This document shows positions 46,769 through 55,352 of a stretch of 64,000 bases of DNA, piece after piece. A program made the position numbers and the translations under genes. The stretch covers positions 1 through 64,000 of the forward strand of contig NZ_LGKG01000150.1 of assembly GCF_001294335.1 (NCBI RefSeq). The letters run 5' to 3'. Under the pieces are notes generated by a model that did not search any database, was not told where the DNA came from, and worked only from the letters and a program-made list of their open reading frames with translations. This stretch comes from Streptomyces chattanoogensis. GTDB lineage: Bacteria; Actinomycetota; Actinomycetes; Streptomycetales; Streptomycetaceae. Position 1 is the stretch's first letter, and every line of letters starts with the position of its first letter.

Positions 46769-47737
46769 ATGGCCAAGAAGCGCCGTCCTCAGCCCCAGGC
46801 CGCAGCACCGAAGACGAAGGGCGGCGAGGTGCCGGTCGTCGGCGCCCGCGAGCCCTGCCCGTGTGGTTCGGGCCGCCGGTACAAGGCATGCCACGGCCGG
46901 CAGGCGGCGCACGCCGTCACCGAGCTGGTGCAGCGCCCCTTCGAAGGGCTCCAGGGGGAGTGCGACTGGGTGGCGCTGCGGGAGCTGGTGCCCGCCGCCA
47001 CCGTCGAGTTGACCCTCAAGGGCGGGCTGCCCGAGGGCGTGCCCTCGGTGACGCTGGCGACCGTGCTGCCGATGGCCTGGCCCGCGCTGCGCCGCGACAA
47101 CGGCGCGGTGCTGATCGGTCTGCAGAACGACACCGCCTCCGGCGACGTCAGCCGCGATCTGGCCGACACCCTCCAGCGCGCGCTGGAGGCCGAGCCCGGC
47201 AGCCCGGTCGCCGCCGGACGGCCCGCCGCCGACGGCCCCCGGCTGCAGGATCTGCTCGACCCCGAGGCGCCGTTCGAGCCGGAGGTCCACACCGGCTTCG
47301 AGTTCTGGGTGGAGAACGCCGAGAGCGCCACCGGCGAGGTCGCCGCCTCTCTGGAGCGGGCCAACGCCGCGGCCATCCCGACCGCCCGGATCCCCGGCCT
47401 GGAGGGCGCCTACTGGTGCGAGGCCCCGGAGAAGAACCATCTGCGCTGGGTCACCGCACACCCCGAGGAGAAGCTGCTGGACGCGCTCGCCCGGCTGCAC
47501 GCGGCGGGCACCTCCTCGCTCGGCGAAGGCACCCGCCTGGTCGGCTCGTTCCGGGCGCACGGCCTGGTCGTCCCGGTCTGGGACCTGCCGTCCTCGATGA
47601 GCGCCGACGACGTGGCGAAGCCCGCCGCGGAGTTCGCCGAGCGGCTGGCGGAGGCCCTGGCCTCGGACGCCCCGCTCACCCCGGAGGAGCGCCGGGCGCG
47701 CGGCGGCCTCACCAACCGGCAGATCACGCTGAGCTGA
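46769..47737 (+). CDS. DUF5926 protein with SEC-C zinc motif
   Basis: A 322-residue protein. After a basic N-terminus, the SEC-C motif REPCPCGSGRRYKACHG (about residues 27-43) binds zinc. The remainder (ECDWVALRELVPAATVEL; HTGFEFWVENAES; GTRLVGSFRAHGLVVPVWDL) is the DUF5926 domain found across Actinobacteria. The function is unknown; SEC-C motifs elsewhere mediate binding to SecB or ribosomal partners. Confidence 0.85.
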   Translation: MAKKRRPQPQAAAPKTKGGEVPVVGAREPCPCGSGRRYKACHGRQAAHAVTELVQRPFEGLQGECDWVALRELVPAATVELTLKGGLPEGVPSVTLATVLPMAWPALRRDNGAVLIGLQNDTASGDVSRDLADTLQRALEAEPGSPVAAGRPAADGPRLQDLLDPEAPFEPEVHTGFEFWVENAESATGEVAASLERANAAAIPTARIPGLEGAYWCEAPEKNHLRWVTAHPEEKLLDALARLHAAGTSSLGEGTRLVGSFRAHGLVVPVWDLPSSMSADDVAKPAAEFAERLAEALASDAPLTPEERRARGGLTNRQITLS

Positions 47738-47891
47738 ACCGGGACGGACCGCGCTCAACCATGACGCCTCGGACGCCCCTTCGGACTCGGCCGTGACACC
47801 AGTCACAACCGCCCCCGTGCACGGGTGAAGAGGCGTCCGGAAATCCACGATCGAATTTGCGAACCGCCGATCTCTTGTTACGGTTCTAAAA

Positions 47892-47931
47892 GCCCGGTCG
47901 CTGGTGCATCCCCCGTCGCCAGCGACCGGGC
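47892..47931. terminator. Terminator between convergent genes
   Basis: GCCCGGTCGCTGG (47892-47904) pairs perfectly with 47919-47931, between the plus-strand DUF5926 gene and the minus-strand secreted-protein gene. Confidence 0.65.
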
Positions 47932-47969
47932 GCTTCCATGTCCGGACCCGGACGGCGTCCGGGCGGCGC

Positions 47970-48626
47970 TCAGCCGCCCCGCCGATTCTTCCGCCGCAGG
48001 TCCGAACTCCCTTTGCTCGGCGCCGAGTTGCCGCCGGAGCGCAGCAGCAGCCGCTCCCCCGCCAGATCCGAGATCTCCGCCACCGCGTCGTACGGCGCGC
48101 GGCCCCGGCGCCCGGTCGCCCCGGTAGGCGTCTCACACACCCCTGGCTCGTCCGTGGCGGCCACCTCGCAGTGCACCTGGACGGTCCGGCCGTCCGGCCG
48201 CAGGAGCGTCAGCACGGCCCGCAGCGGGGCGCCGGTGGGATTGCGGTAGTACGTCCGCGCCCAGGTCAGGCCCCGTTCGGCGAGGACGCAGGTCTGGGCC
48301 TCGATCCCCTGGGGAGAGGCGAGTTCGGGCCCGCAGCGGGAGGTGCGGCCGCCTTCCGACAGGAGGGGGAGCCCCAGGGCGGCGAGCGGGTCTCCGGAAT
48401 TCCCCCCGCTACGCCTATTTTCGGCCTCATCGGCGGCTTTTTCGGACTTCTTGGGAGACCGTTCACCGGACACGGCTCCGGACTTGGCACCCGGCTCGGC
48501 ACGCGCGTCATCGGTCCGCCGGGCGGTGTCCGCCGTACCGGCCGCCGCGGCGGCCAGCGGTACGGCGACGGCTAGCGCCGCGGTGCCCGCGAGCGAGATC
48601 AGGCGGATTTTCGGCGCACGCTGCAT
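47970..48626 (-). CDS. Secreted or lipid-free exported hypothetical protein
   Basis: A 218-residue protein with a Sec signal peptide (IRLISLAGTAALAVAVPLAA then AAAGTADTA). A Ser/Glu/Lys-rich linker is followed by a Cys-containing domain (SRCGPELASPQGIEAQTCVL; RTYYRNPTGAPLRAVLTLLR; VQVHCEVAATDEPGVCET) with four Cys that may form two disulphides. The tail is basic. No family recognised. Confidence 0.7.
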   Translation of the reverse strand: MQRAPKIRLISLAGTAALAVAVPLAAAAAGTADTARRTDDARAEPGAKSGAVSGERSPKKSEKAADEAENRRSGGNSGDPLAALGLPLLSEGGRTSRCGPELASPQGIEAQTCVLAERGLTWARTYYRNPTGAPLRAVLTLLRPDGRTVQVHCEVAATDEPGVCETPTGATGRRGRAPYDAVAEISDLAGERLLLRSGGNSAPSKGSSDLRRKNRRGG

Positions 48627-48860
48627 GAGTCACCTGCGGAGCGAGAAGGAAGGGGACGCCGGGGCGACGGAGAACCGCCCACGGCGTGACGGTCCCGCGA
48701 ACCTACCGGGCCGCAGGGGCGCCCCCGGCCGTCCGGACACCCGTTTCCCGTAGTCGGGCGCACCGCTCACACCCGTACGGGTGAACCGGCGCGGCGTTCT
48801 TTCCGGCCACCTGCCGGAGGGGCCGGCCGCCGACTCCTCGGTCTCCCGCGGCACTGCCGC

Positions 48861-49574
48861 CTAATAGGCGAGCCGGCTGCCGCCGTCCGGCGTACCGGTG
48901 CTCGCCGTCACCAGGGCGTCGACGATCGAGGTCACCGTCGGCAGCCAGGGCCCCGCCGGGCATGGGGGTCCCCCCTGCTCGAACGGAGTCGAGAGCTTGG
49001 GGGAGGCCGGCGGCCGCTCCCAGCGCACCTTCCCGGCGCCGGTCCCCGACGGCGGGAGCACCACATAGCCGCCCTCGCCGTGGAACCGCAGCGAGCTGGG
49101 CACCCAGTCCTGGGAGTGCAGCAGCTCACCCAACTCCGCCAGGTCGTACGGCGATACGAGCAGCGACCAGCGGGTGGGCGTGGCCACCACCGGGCCGACG
49201 CGGACGCCGAAGTGGTCCAGCGCCGCCAGCGCCCGCGCCCCGGCGACGGCCGGCAGGCTCACCGCGCACGGCGCCCGGCCGCCGGTGGCCAGCACGACCG
49301 GGGCGTCCGGGCGGTTCGTCCACCACCAGCGCACCATCCGCCCGTCGGTCGTGGCCGCCAGCAGCCCGGGGTCGAAGGGGTGCGCGCCGGGCACCACACA
49401 GTCGGGGTCGGGACAGCTGCACCGCCGGGTGCCCCGGCCACTGGAGCGCAGGCCGACACCCGGGAGTACGGGCCATCGCCACTCGGCGGCGTACTGGAGC
49501 GCCGCACCGAGCGGTGCCGACCTCCCGCCGCGCCGAAACAGGAGCTTGCGTCGCCTTCCGAGGATCTCGCGCAT
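48861..49574 (-). CDS. Degenerate primase-polymerase-like protein
   Basis: A 237-residue protein resembling the N-terminal Prim-Pol domain (ALQYAAEWRWPVLPGVGLRS; CSCPDPDCVVPGAHPFDPGL; WWTNRPDAPVVLATGG). The acidic metal-binding motif (Gly-Ile-Asp-Leu-Asp type) and the SGGRHLWF motif seen in the protein at 14205-15170 are absent, so it is probably not a polymerase. The C-terminal third contains an in-frame insertion of a Streptomyces repeat (48962-49006). Such proteins are conserved in Streptomyces with no known role. Confidence 0.65.
   Translation of the reverse strand: MREILGRRRKLLFRRGGRSAPLGAALQYAAEWRWPVLPGVGLRSSGRGTRRCSCPDPDCVVPGAHPFDPGLLAATTDGRMVRWWWTNRPDAPVVLATGGRAPCAVSLPAVAGARALAALDHFGVRVGPVVATPTRWSLLVSPYDLAELGELLHSQDWVPSSLRFHGEGGYVVLPPSGTGAGKVRWERPPASPKLSTPFEQGGPPCPAGPWLPTVTSIVDALVTASTGTPDGGSRLAY
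48962..49006. repeat. Streptomyces-type palindromic repeat inserted in a coding frame
   Basis: The 45-bp unit begins ATGGGGGTCCCCCCTGCTCG and ends AGAGCTTGGGGGAGG. It folds into a long hairpin and matches a repeat that I recall as abundant between Streptomyces genes. Here it lies inside the Prim-Pol-like gene and encodes PPASPKLSTPFEQGGPPCPA without breaking the frame. Confidence 0.6.
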
Positions 49575-50074
49575 GAGCGCTCGTTCCTTTCCGTTAACGC
49601 CGAGGGCTGTGTCCGTCGCACTTGCGTCGCACTACGTGCTGGTCGTGCCGCCGCACTTGTGCCGCTTCACGCTCGCTCACGTGCTGCTTCACGCATGCCG
49701 CTGGGTGGCGCGCGGGTGGCCCGGGGGGCCGATGACGCCATGTGGATCTTTTGTCACCGCTGTACAAGGCAGCGCATCACGCCGTACGTCGAGCGTGGAA
49801 CGTGGCGGGGGGTGGCGCACGCATGGCGCTTGCGGTTCGGTGGAGCAATCCCGCCACTTGGGAGTGCGTCGCGGTCGTCGCCGTATGAGACGCCCGCGCC
49901 CGCTGGAGGGTTCCGGCGCGGGCTCAACTGCCCCCGCACCTTTCCGAGTAGGTACCCGCCATCGTGCATATGACGCGCTGTCGATGGCCGCCAGTCGACC
50001 TCAAATTGACGCCTGGGGGGCAATTTTCAGGCCAATCTACAGACCTCGTTGACACCACAAACCCCATCGGGACA
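49575..50074. other. Intergenic region without clear gene
   Basis: About 500 bp. The left part is G+C-rich with no supported frame. From about 50030 the sequence becomes A+T-richer, and TTGACA at 50050 is a possible -35 element for the small frame that follows. Confidence 0.35.
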
Positions 50075-50245
50075 ATGCTGGACATCACATCGCTGGTGCG
50101 TGTACATGTGGAGGCATTAATAGCGGAGCAGCATGACATGGGGGTTTGCGATGCTATTGAGGAAATTGAGCGGGCCCACATACCGCACAGCATCACTCAA
50201 CAAAATGCCGCACTCCCTAACAAACTGCGGCCTGACCTGGGATAA
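50075..50245 (+). CDS. Possible small protein with TTA codon
   Basis: A 56-residue frame (MLDITSLVRVHVEALIAEQH; MGVCDAIEEIERAHIP) in a stretch of distinctly lower G+C than its surroundings. It contains a TTA leucine codon, which in Streptomyces would make it dependent on bldA. There is no strong ribosome binding site. It may be a gene of foreign origin or chance. Confidence 0.3.
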   Translation: MLDITSLVRVHVEALIAEQHDMGVCDAIEEIERAHIPHSITQQNAALPNKLRPDLG

Positions 50246-50272
50246 CGGCAGGCGCGACATGAGTTGCCTGCC

Positions 50273-51880
50273 ATGAGCGTCCCCCACGTACCGAAAGTGG
50301 CTGGAATCGAACCAGCACTCCCCGCCCCGGCGCACACTGCCGATCCGCTCACGCCGAAGGCCTCCCCGGAGCCCTCCCCGGACACCTCCTCCGACTCCGA
50401 CGATTCCTCCGATTCCCCCGACTCCGCCGACTCCTGCGACTCCCGCCAGGACAGCTGCCCGGACGGCTCCCGCGACATCTCCCCCGTCGACCGCATCGCC
50501 GCCGTCCAGGACCGGCTCGCCGGCTGGATCTCGGACCTCAGCACCCTGCACGACCTCACCGAACAGCTCGCGGGCACCCGTACGTTGGACGAGGCGCTGC
50601 ACGAACTCCTGCGGGCCGGCGCCGCCCTGGTCGGCGCACGCCGCGGACTGGTCGTCCTGGCGCCGGCCGACGGACTCGGCCCGGAGACCACCATCGGCCT
50701 CGGTCTCGGCCACGCCGACATCGGCCATATCGAGACCGTTCCACGCCGCGCCCTGTCGTACGCCCGGATACTGGACGGCCTCCCGGAGCCCGGTGCCTGC
50801 GACGACCCGCCCAAGGGAAGCGCCCGGGACGCGGACGCGCGCACCGAGATCTCCGAGCCCGACATCCCCGGGGAAAAGGACCTCGACCCCCGTCTGCGCG
50901 AGGTCGCCGCCCGGCTCGGCTATGCCGCCAGTTACGCCGTTCCGCTCATCGCCGACCCGATCGGCAGAACCGGCGCCGCGGTCTGGCTCTACGACGAACC
51001 CGCCGCACCCACCGAGCGCCAGCGCCATCTCATCGGCCTCTACCGCGCGCACGCCGCCGCGCACCTCGCCCGCCTCCTGGAGCTCCACCGCGCACAACAG
51101 GACACCGTCACCCTGCGCGAGGAACTGCTGCCCAGCCGGCTGCCGCGGGTGCCCGGCGTACGGCTCGCGGTGCGGCACAGCACCGGCCCGCGCGGCGGCG
51201 GCGACTGGTACGACGCGCTGCCGCTGCCGGACGGCGCGCTGGGGCTGGCCGTCGGGTCGGTCACCGGCTCCGGGCCGAGCGTGGTGGCGGCGATGGGGCG
51301 GCTGCGGGCGTCGCTGCGCGCGTACGCCGTGATGGAAGGGGAAGACCCGGTCGCGGTGCTCTCCGACCTCGAGCTGCTGCTGCGGCTCACCGAGCCCGCC
51401 CGCAGCGCCACGGCGCTCTTCGCCTTCACCGAGCCGCCGCCCGGCGCACCGGGCGGGCCGCCCGCGCCCCCCATGCCGGCCGGTCTCGACGACCCGTTCC
51501 CCCGCAAGCTGCTGCTCGCCGGGGCCGGCCACTGTCCCCCCTTGTTGATGGGCGAACTGCGAACCGAGTTCGTGGAGACCACGCTGTCCGCGCCGCTGGG
51601 CATGCTCGCCTGCTGGGAAGCGCCGAGCGTGGAGATCGAGCTCGCCCCCGGCGAGACCCTGCTCTTCTACAGCGACGGGCTGCTGCACCGTACGGGCGAG
51701 GCCATGGACCGCGCGTTCGCCCGGCTGCACGCCGCCGCGGCGAGCGTCCCGAAGGGGAGCCGGCACGACCCGGAGGCGATCGTCGATCACATCGTGCGCA
51801 CGATGCTGCCGCAGGGCGGGCTGGACGATCCGGCGTCGGAAGAGGATGTGGTGCTGCTCGCGGCGCGCTTCGAGGAATAG
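50273..51880 (+). CDS. GAF / SpoIIE-like PP2C protein with substituted metal ligand
   Basis: A 535-residue protein starting MSVPHVPKVAGIEPAL (an in-frame TTG at 50264 is an alternative). A Ser/Asp-rich linker (about 25-70), a GAF-like domain (LAGTRTLDEALHELLRAGAA to AAHLARLLELHRA) and a PP2C domain follow. The first metal motif RGGGDWYD and the last SEEDVVLLAARF are intact, but the usual GDVxGHG reads GSVTGSG, replacing the Asp ligand by Ser. It may be a pseudophosphatase or have altered metal use. It lies upstream of pepP on the same strand. Confidence 0.75.
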   Translation: MSVPHVPKVAGIEPALPAPAHTADPLTPKASPEPSPDTSSDSDDSSDSPDSADSCDSRQDSCPDGSRDISPVDRIAAVQDRLAGWISDLSTLHDLTEQLAGTRTLDEALHELLRAGAALVGARRGLVVLAPADGLGPETTIGLGLGHADIGHIETVPRRALSYARILDGLPEPGACDDPPKGSARDADARTEISEPDIPGEKDLDPRLREVAARLGYAASYAVPLIADPIGRTGAAVWLYDEPAAPTERQRHLIGLYRAHAAAHLARLLELHRAQQDTVTLREELLPSRLPRVPGVRLAVRHSTGPRGGGDWYDALPLPDGALGLAVGSVTGSGPSVVAAMGRLRASLRAYAVMEGEDPVAVLSDLELLLRLTEPARSATALFAFTEPPPGAPGGPPAPPMPAGLDDPFPRKLLLAGAGHCPPLLMGELRTEFVETTLSAPLGMLACWEAPSVEIELAPGETLLFYSDGLLHRTGEAMDRAFARLHAAAASVPKGSRHDPEAIVDHIVRTMLPQGGLDDPASEEDVVLLAARFEE

Positions 51881-52043
51881 GAGGAACCGGCGGGCCGGGC
51901 ACGGATTCCGTGCCGTAAACATCACATCTTCCTAGCCGGAGACATCACACCTTTCGTGCCGGGGAGGTCACACGTTCCGGCCTCTGGACCGTTTCTCATC
52001 CGCACATACGATGGATGACGGTTCACTCGCAAAAGGAGGCATT

Positions 52044-53504
52044 GTGACCGACGAGCTCACGCCGGAGACCCCGGACGAGGACGAGCAGCCGATCAAGCAG
52101 CGCAAGAACGGCCTGTACCCGGGCGTATCTGATGAGCTCGCGGAGAACATGAAGAGCGGCTGGGCCGACACCGAGCTGCGCGATCTGCAGCCGGTCGAGC
52201 AGGCCCCGAACGCCGCGCGCCGCCGCGCCGCGCTGTCCGCGCGCTTCCCGGGCGAGCGCCTGGTGATCCCGGCGGGCAACCTCAAGACCCGCTCCAACGA
52301 CACCGAGTACGTCTTCCGCGCCGCGACGGAGTACGTCTACCTCACCGGCGACCAGACCGACGGCAGTGTGCTCGTCCTGGAGCCCACCGCGGGCGGCCAC
52401 GAGGCGACGCTCTACCGCCTGCCCCGCTCCAACCGCGAGAACGGCGAGTTCTGGCTCAGCGGCATGGGCGAGCTGTGGGTCGGCCGCCGTCACAGCCTGA
52501 CCGAGGCCGAGGTGCTGCTCGGCGTCCCCTGCAAGGACGTACGGGAGCTGGCCGGCCTGCTGAGCGAGGCCACCGGGCCGGTCCGGGTCGTCCGCGGGCA
52601 CGACGCCGCCATCGAGGCCGCGCTCAACGACAAGATCACCGCAGAGCGCGACGAAGAGCTGCGGGCGTATCTGTCCGAGGCCCGGGTGATCAAGGACGAG
52701 TTCGAGATCGGCGAGCTGCAGAAGGCCGTCGACTCGACGGTGCGCGGCTTCGAGGACGTCGTGAAGGTCCTCGACAAGGCCGAGGCGACGTCCGAGCGCT
52801 ACATCGAGGGCACGTTCTTCCTGCGCGCCCGCGTCGAGGGTTACGACATCGGCTACGGCTCCATCTGCGCCGCGGGCCCGAACGCCACCACCCTGCACTG
52901 GGTCCGCAACGACGGCCGGGTCCGCTCCGGCGAGCTGCTCCTCCTGGACGCGGGCGTGGAGACCCACACCCTCTACACGGCGGACGTCACCCGCACCCTC
53001 CCGATCAACGGCCGCTACACCGACCTTCAGCGCACGATCTACGACGCGGTGTACGAGGCGCAGGAGGCCGGCATCGAGGCGGTCAAGCCGGGCGCGGCCT
53101 ACCGCGACTTCCACGACGCGGCGCAGCGGGTGCTCGCCGAGAAGCTCGTCGAGTGGGGCCTGGTCGAGGGCCCGGTCGAGCGCGTCCTGGAGCTGGGCCT
53201 GCAGCGCCGCTGGACCCTGCACGGCACCGGCCACATGCTCGGCCTCGACGTCCACGACTGCGCCGCGGCCCGCACCGAGGCGTATGTCGACGGCACGCTG
53301 GAGCCGGGCATGGTGCTCACCGTCGAGCCGGGTCTGTACTTCCAGGCGGACGACCTGACGGTGCCCGAGGAGTACCGCGGCATCGGCGTCCGGATCGAGG
53401 ACGACATCCTGGTGACGGAGGACGGCAACCGCAATCTGTCGGCCGGGCTGCCGCGCCGGTCGGACGAGGTCGAGGCGTGGATGGCGGGGCTGCTGAAGAA
53501 GTAG
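52044..53504 (+). CDS. pepP: Xaa-Pro aminopeptidase (aminopeptidase P)
   Basis: A 486-residue M24B metallopeptidase. AAAAGGAGG precedes the GTG at 52044. After an N-terminal creatinase-like domain, the pita-bread domain shows all five metal ligands: Asp in LLLDAGVETH, Asp in YTADVTRTLP, His in LHGTGHMLGLDVHD, Glu in LTVEPG and Glu in VRIEDDI. It removes N-terminal residues that precede proline. Length is typical of actinobacterial PepP. Confidence 0.9.
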   Translation: MTDELTPETPDEDEQPIKQRKNGLYPGVSDELAENMKSGWADTELRDLQPVEQAPNAARRRAALSARFPGERLVIPAGNLKTRSNDTEYVFRAATEYVYLTGDQTDGSVLVLEPTAGGHEATLYRLPRSNRENGEFWLSGMGELWVGRRHSLTEAEVLLGVPCKDVRELAGLLSEATGPVRVVRGHDAAIEAALNDKITAERDEELRAYLSEARVIKDEFEIGELQKAVDSTVRGFEDVVKVLDKAEATSERYIEGTFFLRARVEGYDIGYGSICAAGPNATTLHWVRNDGRVRSGELLLLDAGVETHTLYTADVTRTLPINGRYTDLQRTIYDAVYEAQEAGIEAVKPGAAYRDFHDAAQRVLAEKLVEWGLVEGPVERVLELGLQRRWTLHGTGHMLGLDVHDCAAARTEAYVDGTLEPGMVLTVEPGLYFQADDLTVPEEYRGIGVRIEDDILVTEDGNRNLSAGLPRRSDEVEAWMAGLLKK

Positions 53505-53528
53505 CCCGCCGCGGCTCCGGCCCGGTGT

Positions 53529-53589
53529 GACGGCACGCACGACGGCCGGTGGCCCCCAGACAGGGTCACCGGCCGTCGTGCGTGCCGTC
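53529..53589. terminator. Bidirectional terminator between pepP and the TetR gene
   Basis: A 23-bp perfect stem (53529-53551 with 53567-53589) and a 15-base loop. Its right arm contains the last codons and stop of the convergent TetR gene. Confidence 0.85.
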
Positions 53590-54204
53590 GGCGGTGTCCG
53601 CCTTCTTGTACGCGCCCGCGCGGACCGCCGCCCAGACCGCGGTGGCGGTGGATTCGGCCAGGGCCGGGTCGACGGCGCCGCGGGCGATCAGGAGCCGGTA
53701 GTAGAAGGGCGCGCCGAGGGCCGCCATCACCTGCTCCGGGTCCGTGTCGGCCGGCACTTCACCGCGCTCGACGGCCCGGGTCACCAGCCGGCCGTACAGC
53801 TCCGACCGCTCCGCGAAGAAGGTCCGCAGCAGCGTGGCCGCCTGCGGGTCGCGGACCGCGGCCGAGACCACCGCCTCGATCAGGCTGCGCCGGCGGTCGT
53901 CCCGGTAGAACACGGCTATCGCGCGGGACAGTACCCGCAGGTCCTCGGGGAGCGTGCCGGTGTCGGGCAGCGGCACATCGGCGCTCAGCCCGGTCAGCAG
54001 ATCGCAGACCAGGCCCTCGACGCCGCGCCAGCGCCGGTAGAGCGTCGCGAGGTGGATCCCCGACCGCTGGGCGATCTTCTCCATGGTGAGCGCGGCGAAG
54101 CCGCCCTCACCCAACTCCTCGAAAACGGCGGCCAGTACGGCCTGCCGGGTCCGTGCCGTACGTCCCCCGGGGCGGGTCTCCCCCGAAGCCTGCGCAGTGG
54201 TCAC
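53566..54204 (-). CDS. TetR-family transcriptional regulator
   Basis: A 212-residue TetR protein. The helix-turn-helix is in FAALTMEKIAQRSGIHLATL then YRRWRGVEGL. The C-terminal domain (RRSLIEAVVSAAVRDPQAAT; LGAPFYYRLLIARG) is of the common TetR_C type. Its target is not evident; the ACTTTCGACCGAAAGT palindrome at 54586-54601 before the divergent membrane-protein gene is one candidate. Confidence 0.85.
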   Translation of the reverse strand: MTTAQASGETRPGGRTARTRQAVLAAVFEELGEGGFAALTMEKIAQRSGIHLATLYRRWRGVEGLVCDLLTGLSADVPLPDTGTLPEDLRVLSRAIAVFYRDDRRRSLIEAVVSAAVRDPQAATLLRTFFAERSELYGRLVTRAVERGEVPADTDPEQVMAALGAPFYYRLLIARGAVDPALAESTATAVWAAVRAGAYKKADTADGTHDGR

Positions 54205-54568
54205 GGCGCCTCCGTATTGCAGTGTGGGATCACGCCAAGTATTGTCCAGGAAAGGTTAACGCGAGCAACTTCGCGTTAATCGTGGTGCACGCCGGTCTCG
54301 CAGGGACATGGGGACGCCGCGGGGGAGGTCCTCACGCTGCGAGACGGCGCTGCACAGCATCACGCGGGGGCGATTCCCGGCCAGGTAGCCGGGTTTTGAC
54401 GGACGCCCGATTTGACAGGGCAGCGGTGCGTTTGACCCGCGTTCGCCCCGTGCGCAGCGTTCCGCCCTCGATGCCTGGAACACGAGCCCCCGTTGCCGCG
54501 CTCCCTGCGATGCCGACGGGCGCCTTTGCCCCGGACTCTGACCGGGTTGACTTCCACACGATGGCTAC

Positions 54569-54587
54569 TTAGGTTCACCTCACCTTA
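54569..54587 (+). promoter_or_regulatory. Iron-box-like site (DmdR/IdeR type)
   Basis: TTAGGTTCACCTCACCTTA matches the actinobacterial iron box TTAGGTTAGGCTAACCTAA at 14 of 19 positions. It lies 87 bp upstream of the GTG of the membrane-protein gene. A perfect palindrome ACTTTCGACCGAAAGT (54586-54601) directly abuts it. Confidence 0.5.
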
Positions 54588-54673
54588 CTTTCGACCGAAA
54601 GTTTTCAGCCATGCCCAGACCCTCGTCGCGCTCCCTCGCGCGCACCGTGGACCCCGAACCGGAGAACTGACCG

Positions 54674-55294
54674 GTGGCCCCGACGTCCAACCTGCCGGTG
54701 ACCGCTCCGCTGCCCCGGCCCGCCGGGGTGCCCGGGTGGGCGGCGCCCGCCGACGGAGCCGCCACGGGCGACGCCCCGCTCACACCGGCCTGGGCGCTCG
54801 CCGCCCTGGGCGTCCTGAGCTGCGCCGCCCTGGCGGCCGCCTGCTGGCTGGCCGGTCATGTTCACGCGGACGTGCCGCTGCAGATCGCCGCTCGCTTCCT
54901 CCATCTTGTGGCGCTGGTCGTCGGGCTGGGCTCCGTACTCGCCGTCGACTGGTTCGCCGTCCTGTGGATGCTCGGCCGTCGGCGGCTGGCCGAGGTCCTG
55001 CGCACCGCCCGCACCCTGCAGGGCCCGATCTGGCTGGGGCTGGGCGGCCTGGTCGTCACCGGACTCTTCCTCCGGCCGGACCTGGAATCGCCGCTGACCG
55101 GGATCAAGTTGGGACTCGTACTGGCCATCACCCTCAACGGCCTTTACGCCCATCGGCTCGGGCAGCGCCTCGACCGGTGCGGGGGCGGCCGGGTGCCGCG
55201 CCGGCTGCGCGTCCGGTCCGGCGTCGCCGCAGCCGTCAGCCAGCTCGGCTGGTGGGGCGCCGGCCTGATCGGCTTCCTCAACAGCCACTCCTGA
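54674..55294 (+). CDS. Membrane protein behind iron-box-like site
   Basis: A 206-residue protein with four membrane helices (AWALAALGVLSCAALAAACW; FLHLVALVVGLGSVLAVDWF; IWLGLGGLVVTGLFLRPDLE; GIKLGLVLAITLNGLYAHRL) and a hydrophilic N-terminus. Several His lie near helix ends (HVHADV, FLHLVAL, YAHRLG), which could bind metal or haem, as in CopD- or DUF2214-like proteins. The upstream iron-box-like site suggests repression in iron-replete cells; this is an inference. Confidence 0.55.
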   Translation: MAPTSNLPVTAPLPRPAGVPGWAAPADGAATGDAPLTPAWALAALGVLSCAALAAACWLAGHVHADVPLQIAARFLHLVALVVGLGSVLAVDWFAVLWMLGRRRLAEVLRTARTLQGPIWLGLGGLVVTGLFLRPDLESPLTGIKLGLVLAITLNGLYAHRLGQRLDRCGGGRVPRRLRVRSGVAAAVSQLGWWGAGLIGFLNSHS

Positions 55295-55352
55295 CCTGAC
55301 GGCGACGGGTCCGCCCCGGCTGCGTAACGGCCCGTCGCCGCATCCGGCGCGG

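Noticed and set aside
50291..50318. tRNA T-arm-like sequence (GGCTGGAATCGAACCAGC)
   Set aside because: It encodes the VAGIEPA stretch at the start of the PP2C protein and no acceptor, D-arm or anticodon arm is nearby, so it is a coincidental motif, not a relict tRNA or att site.
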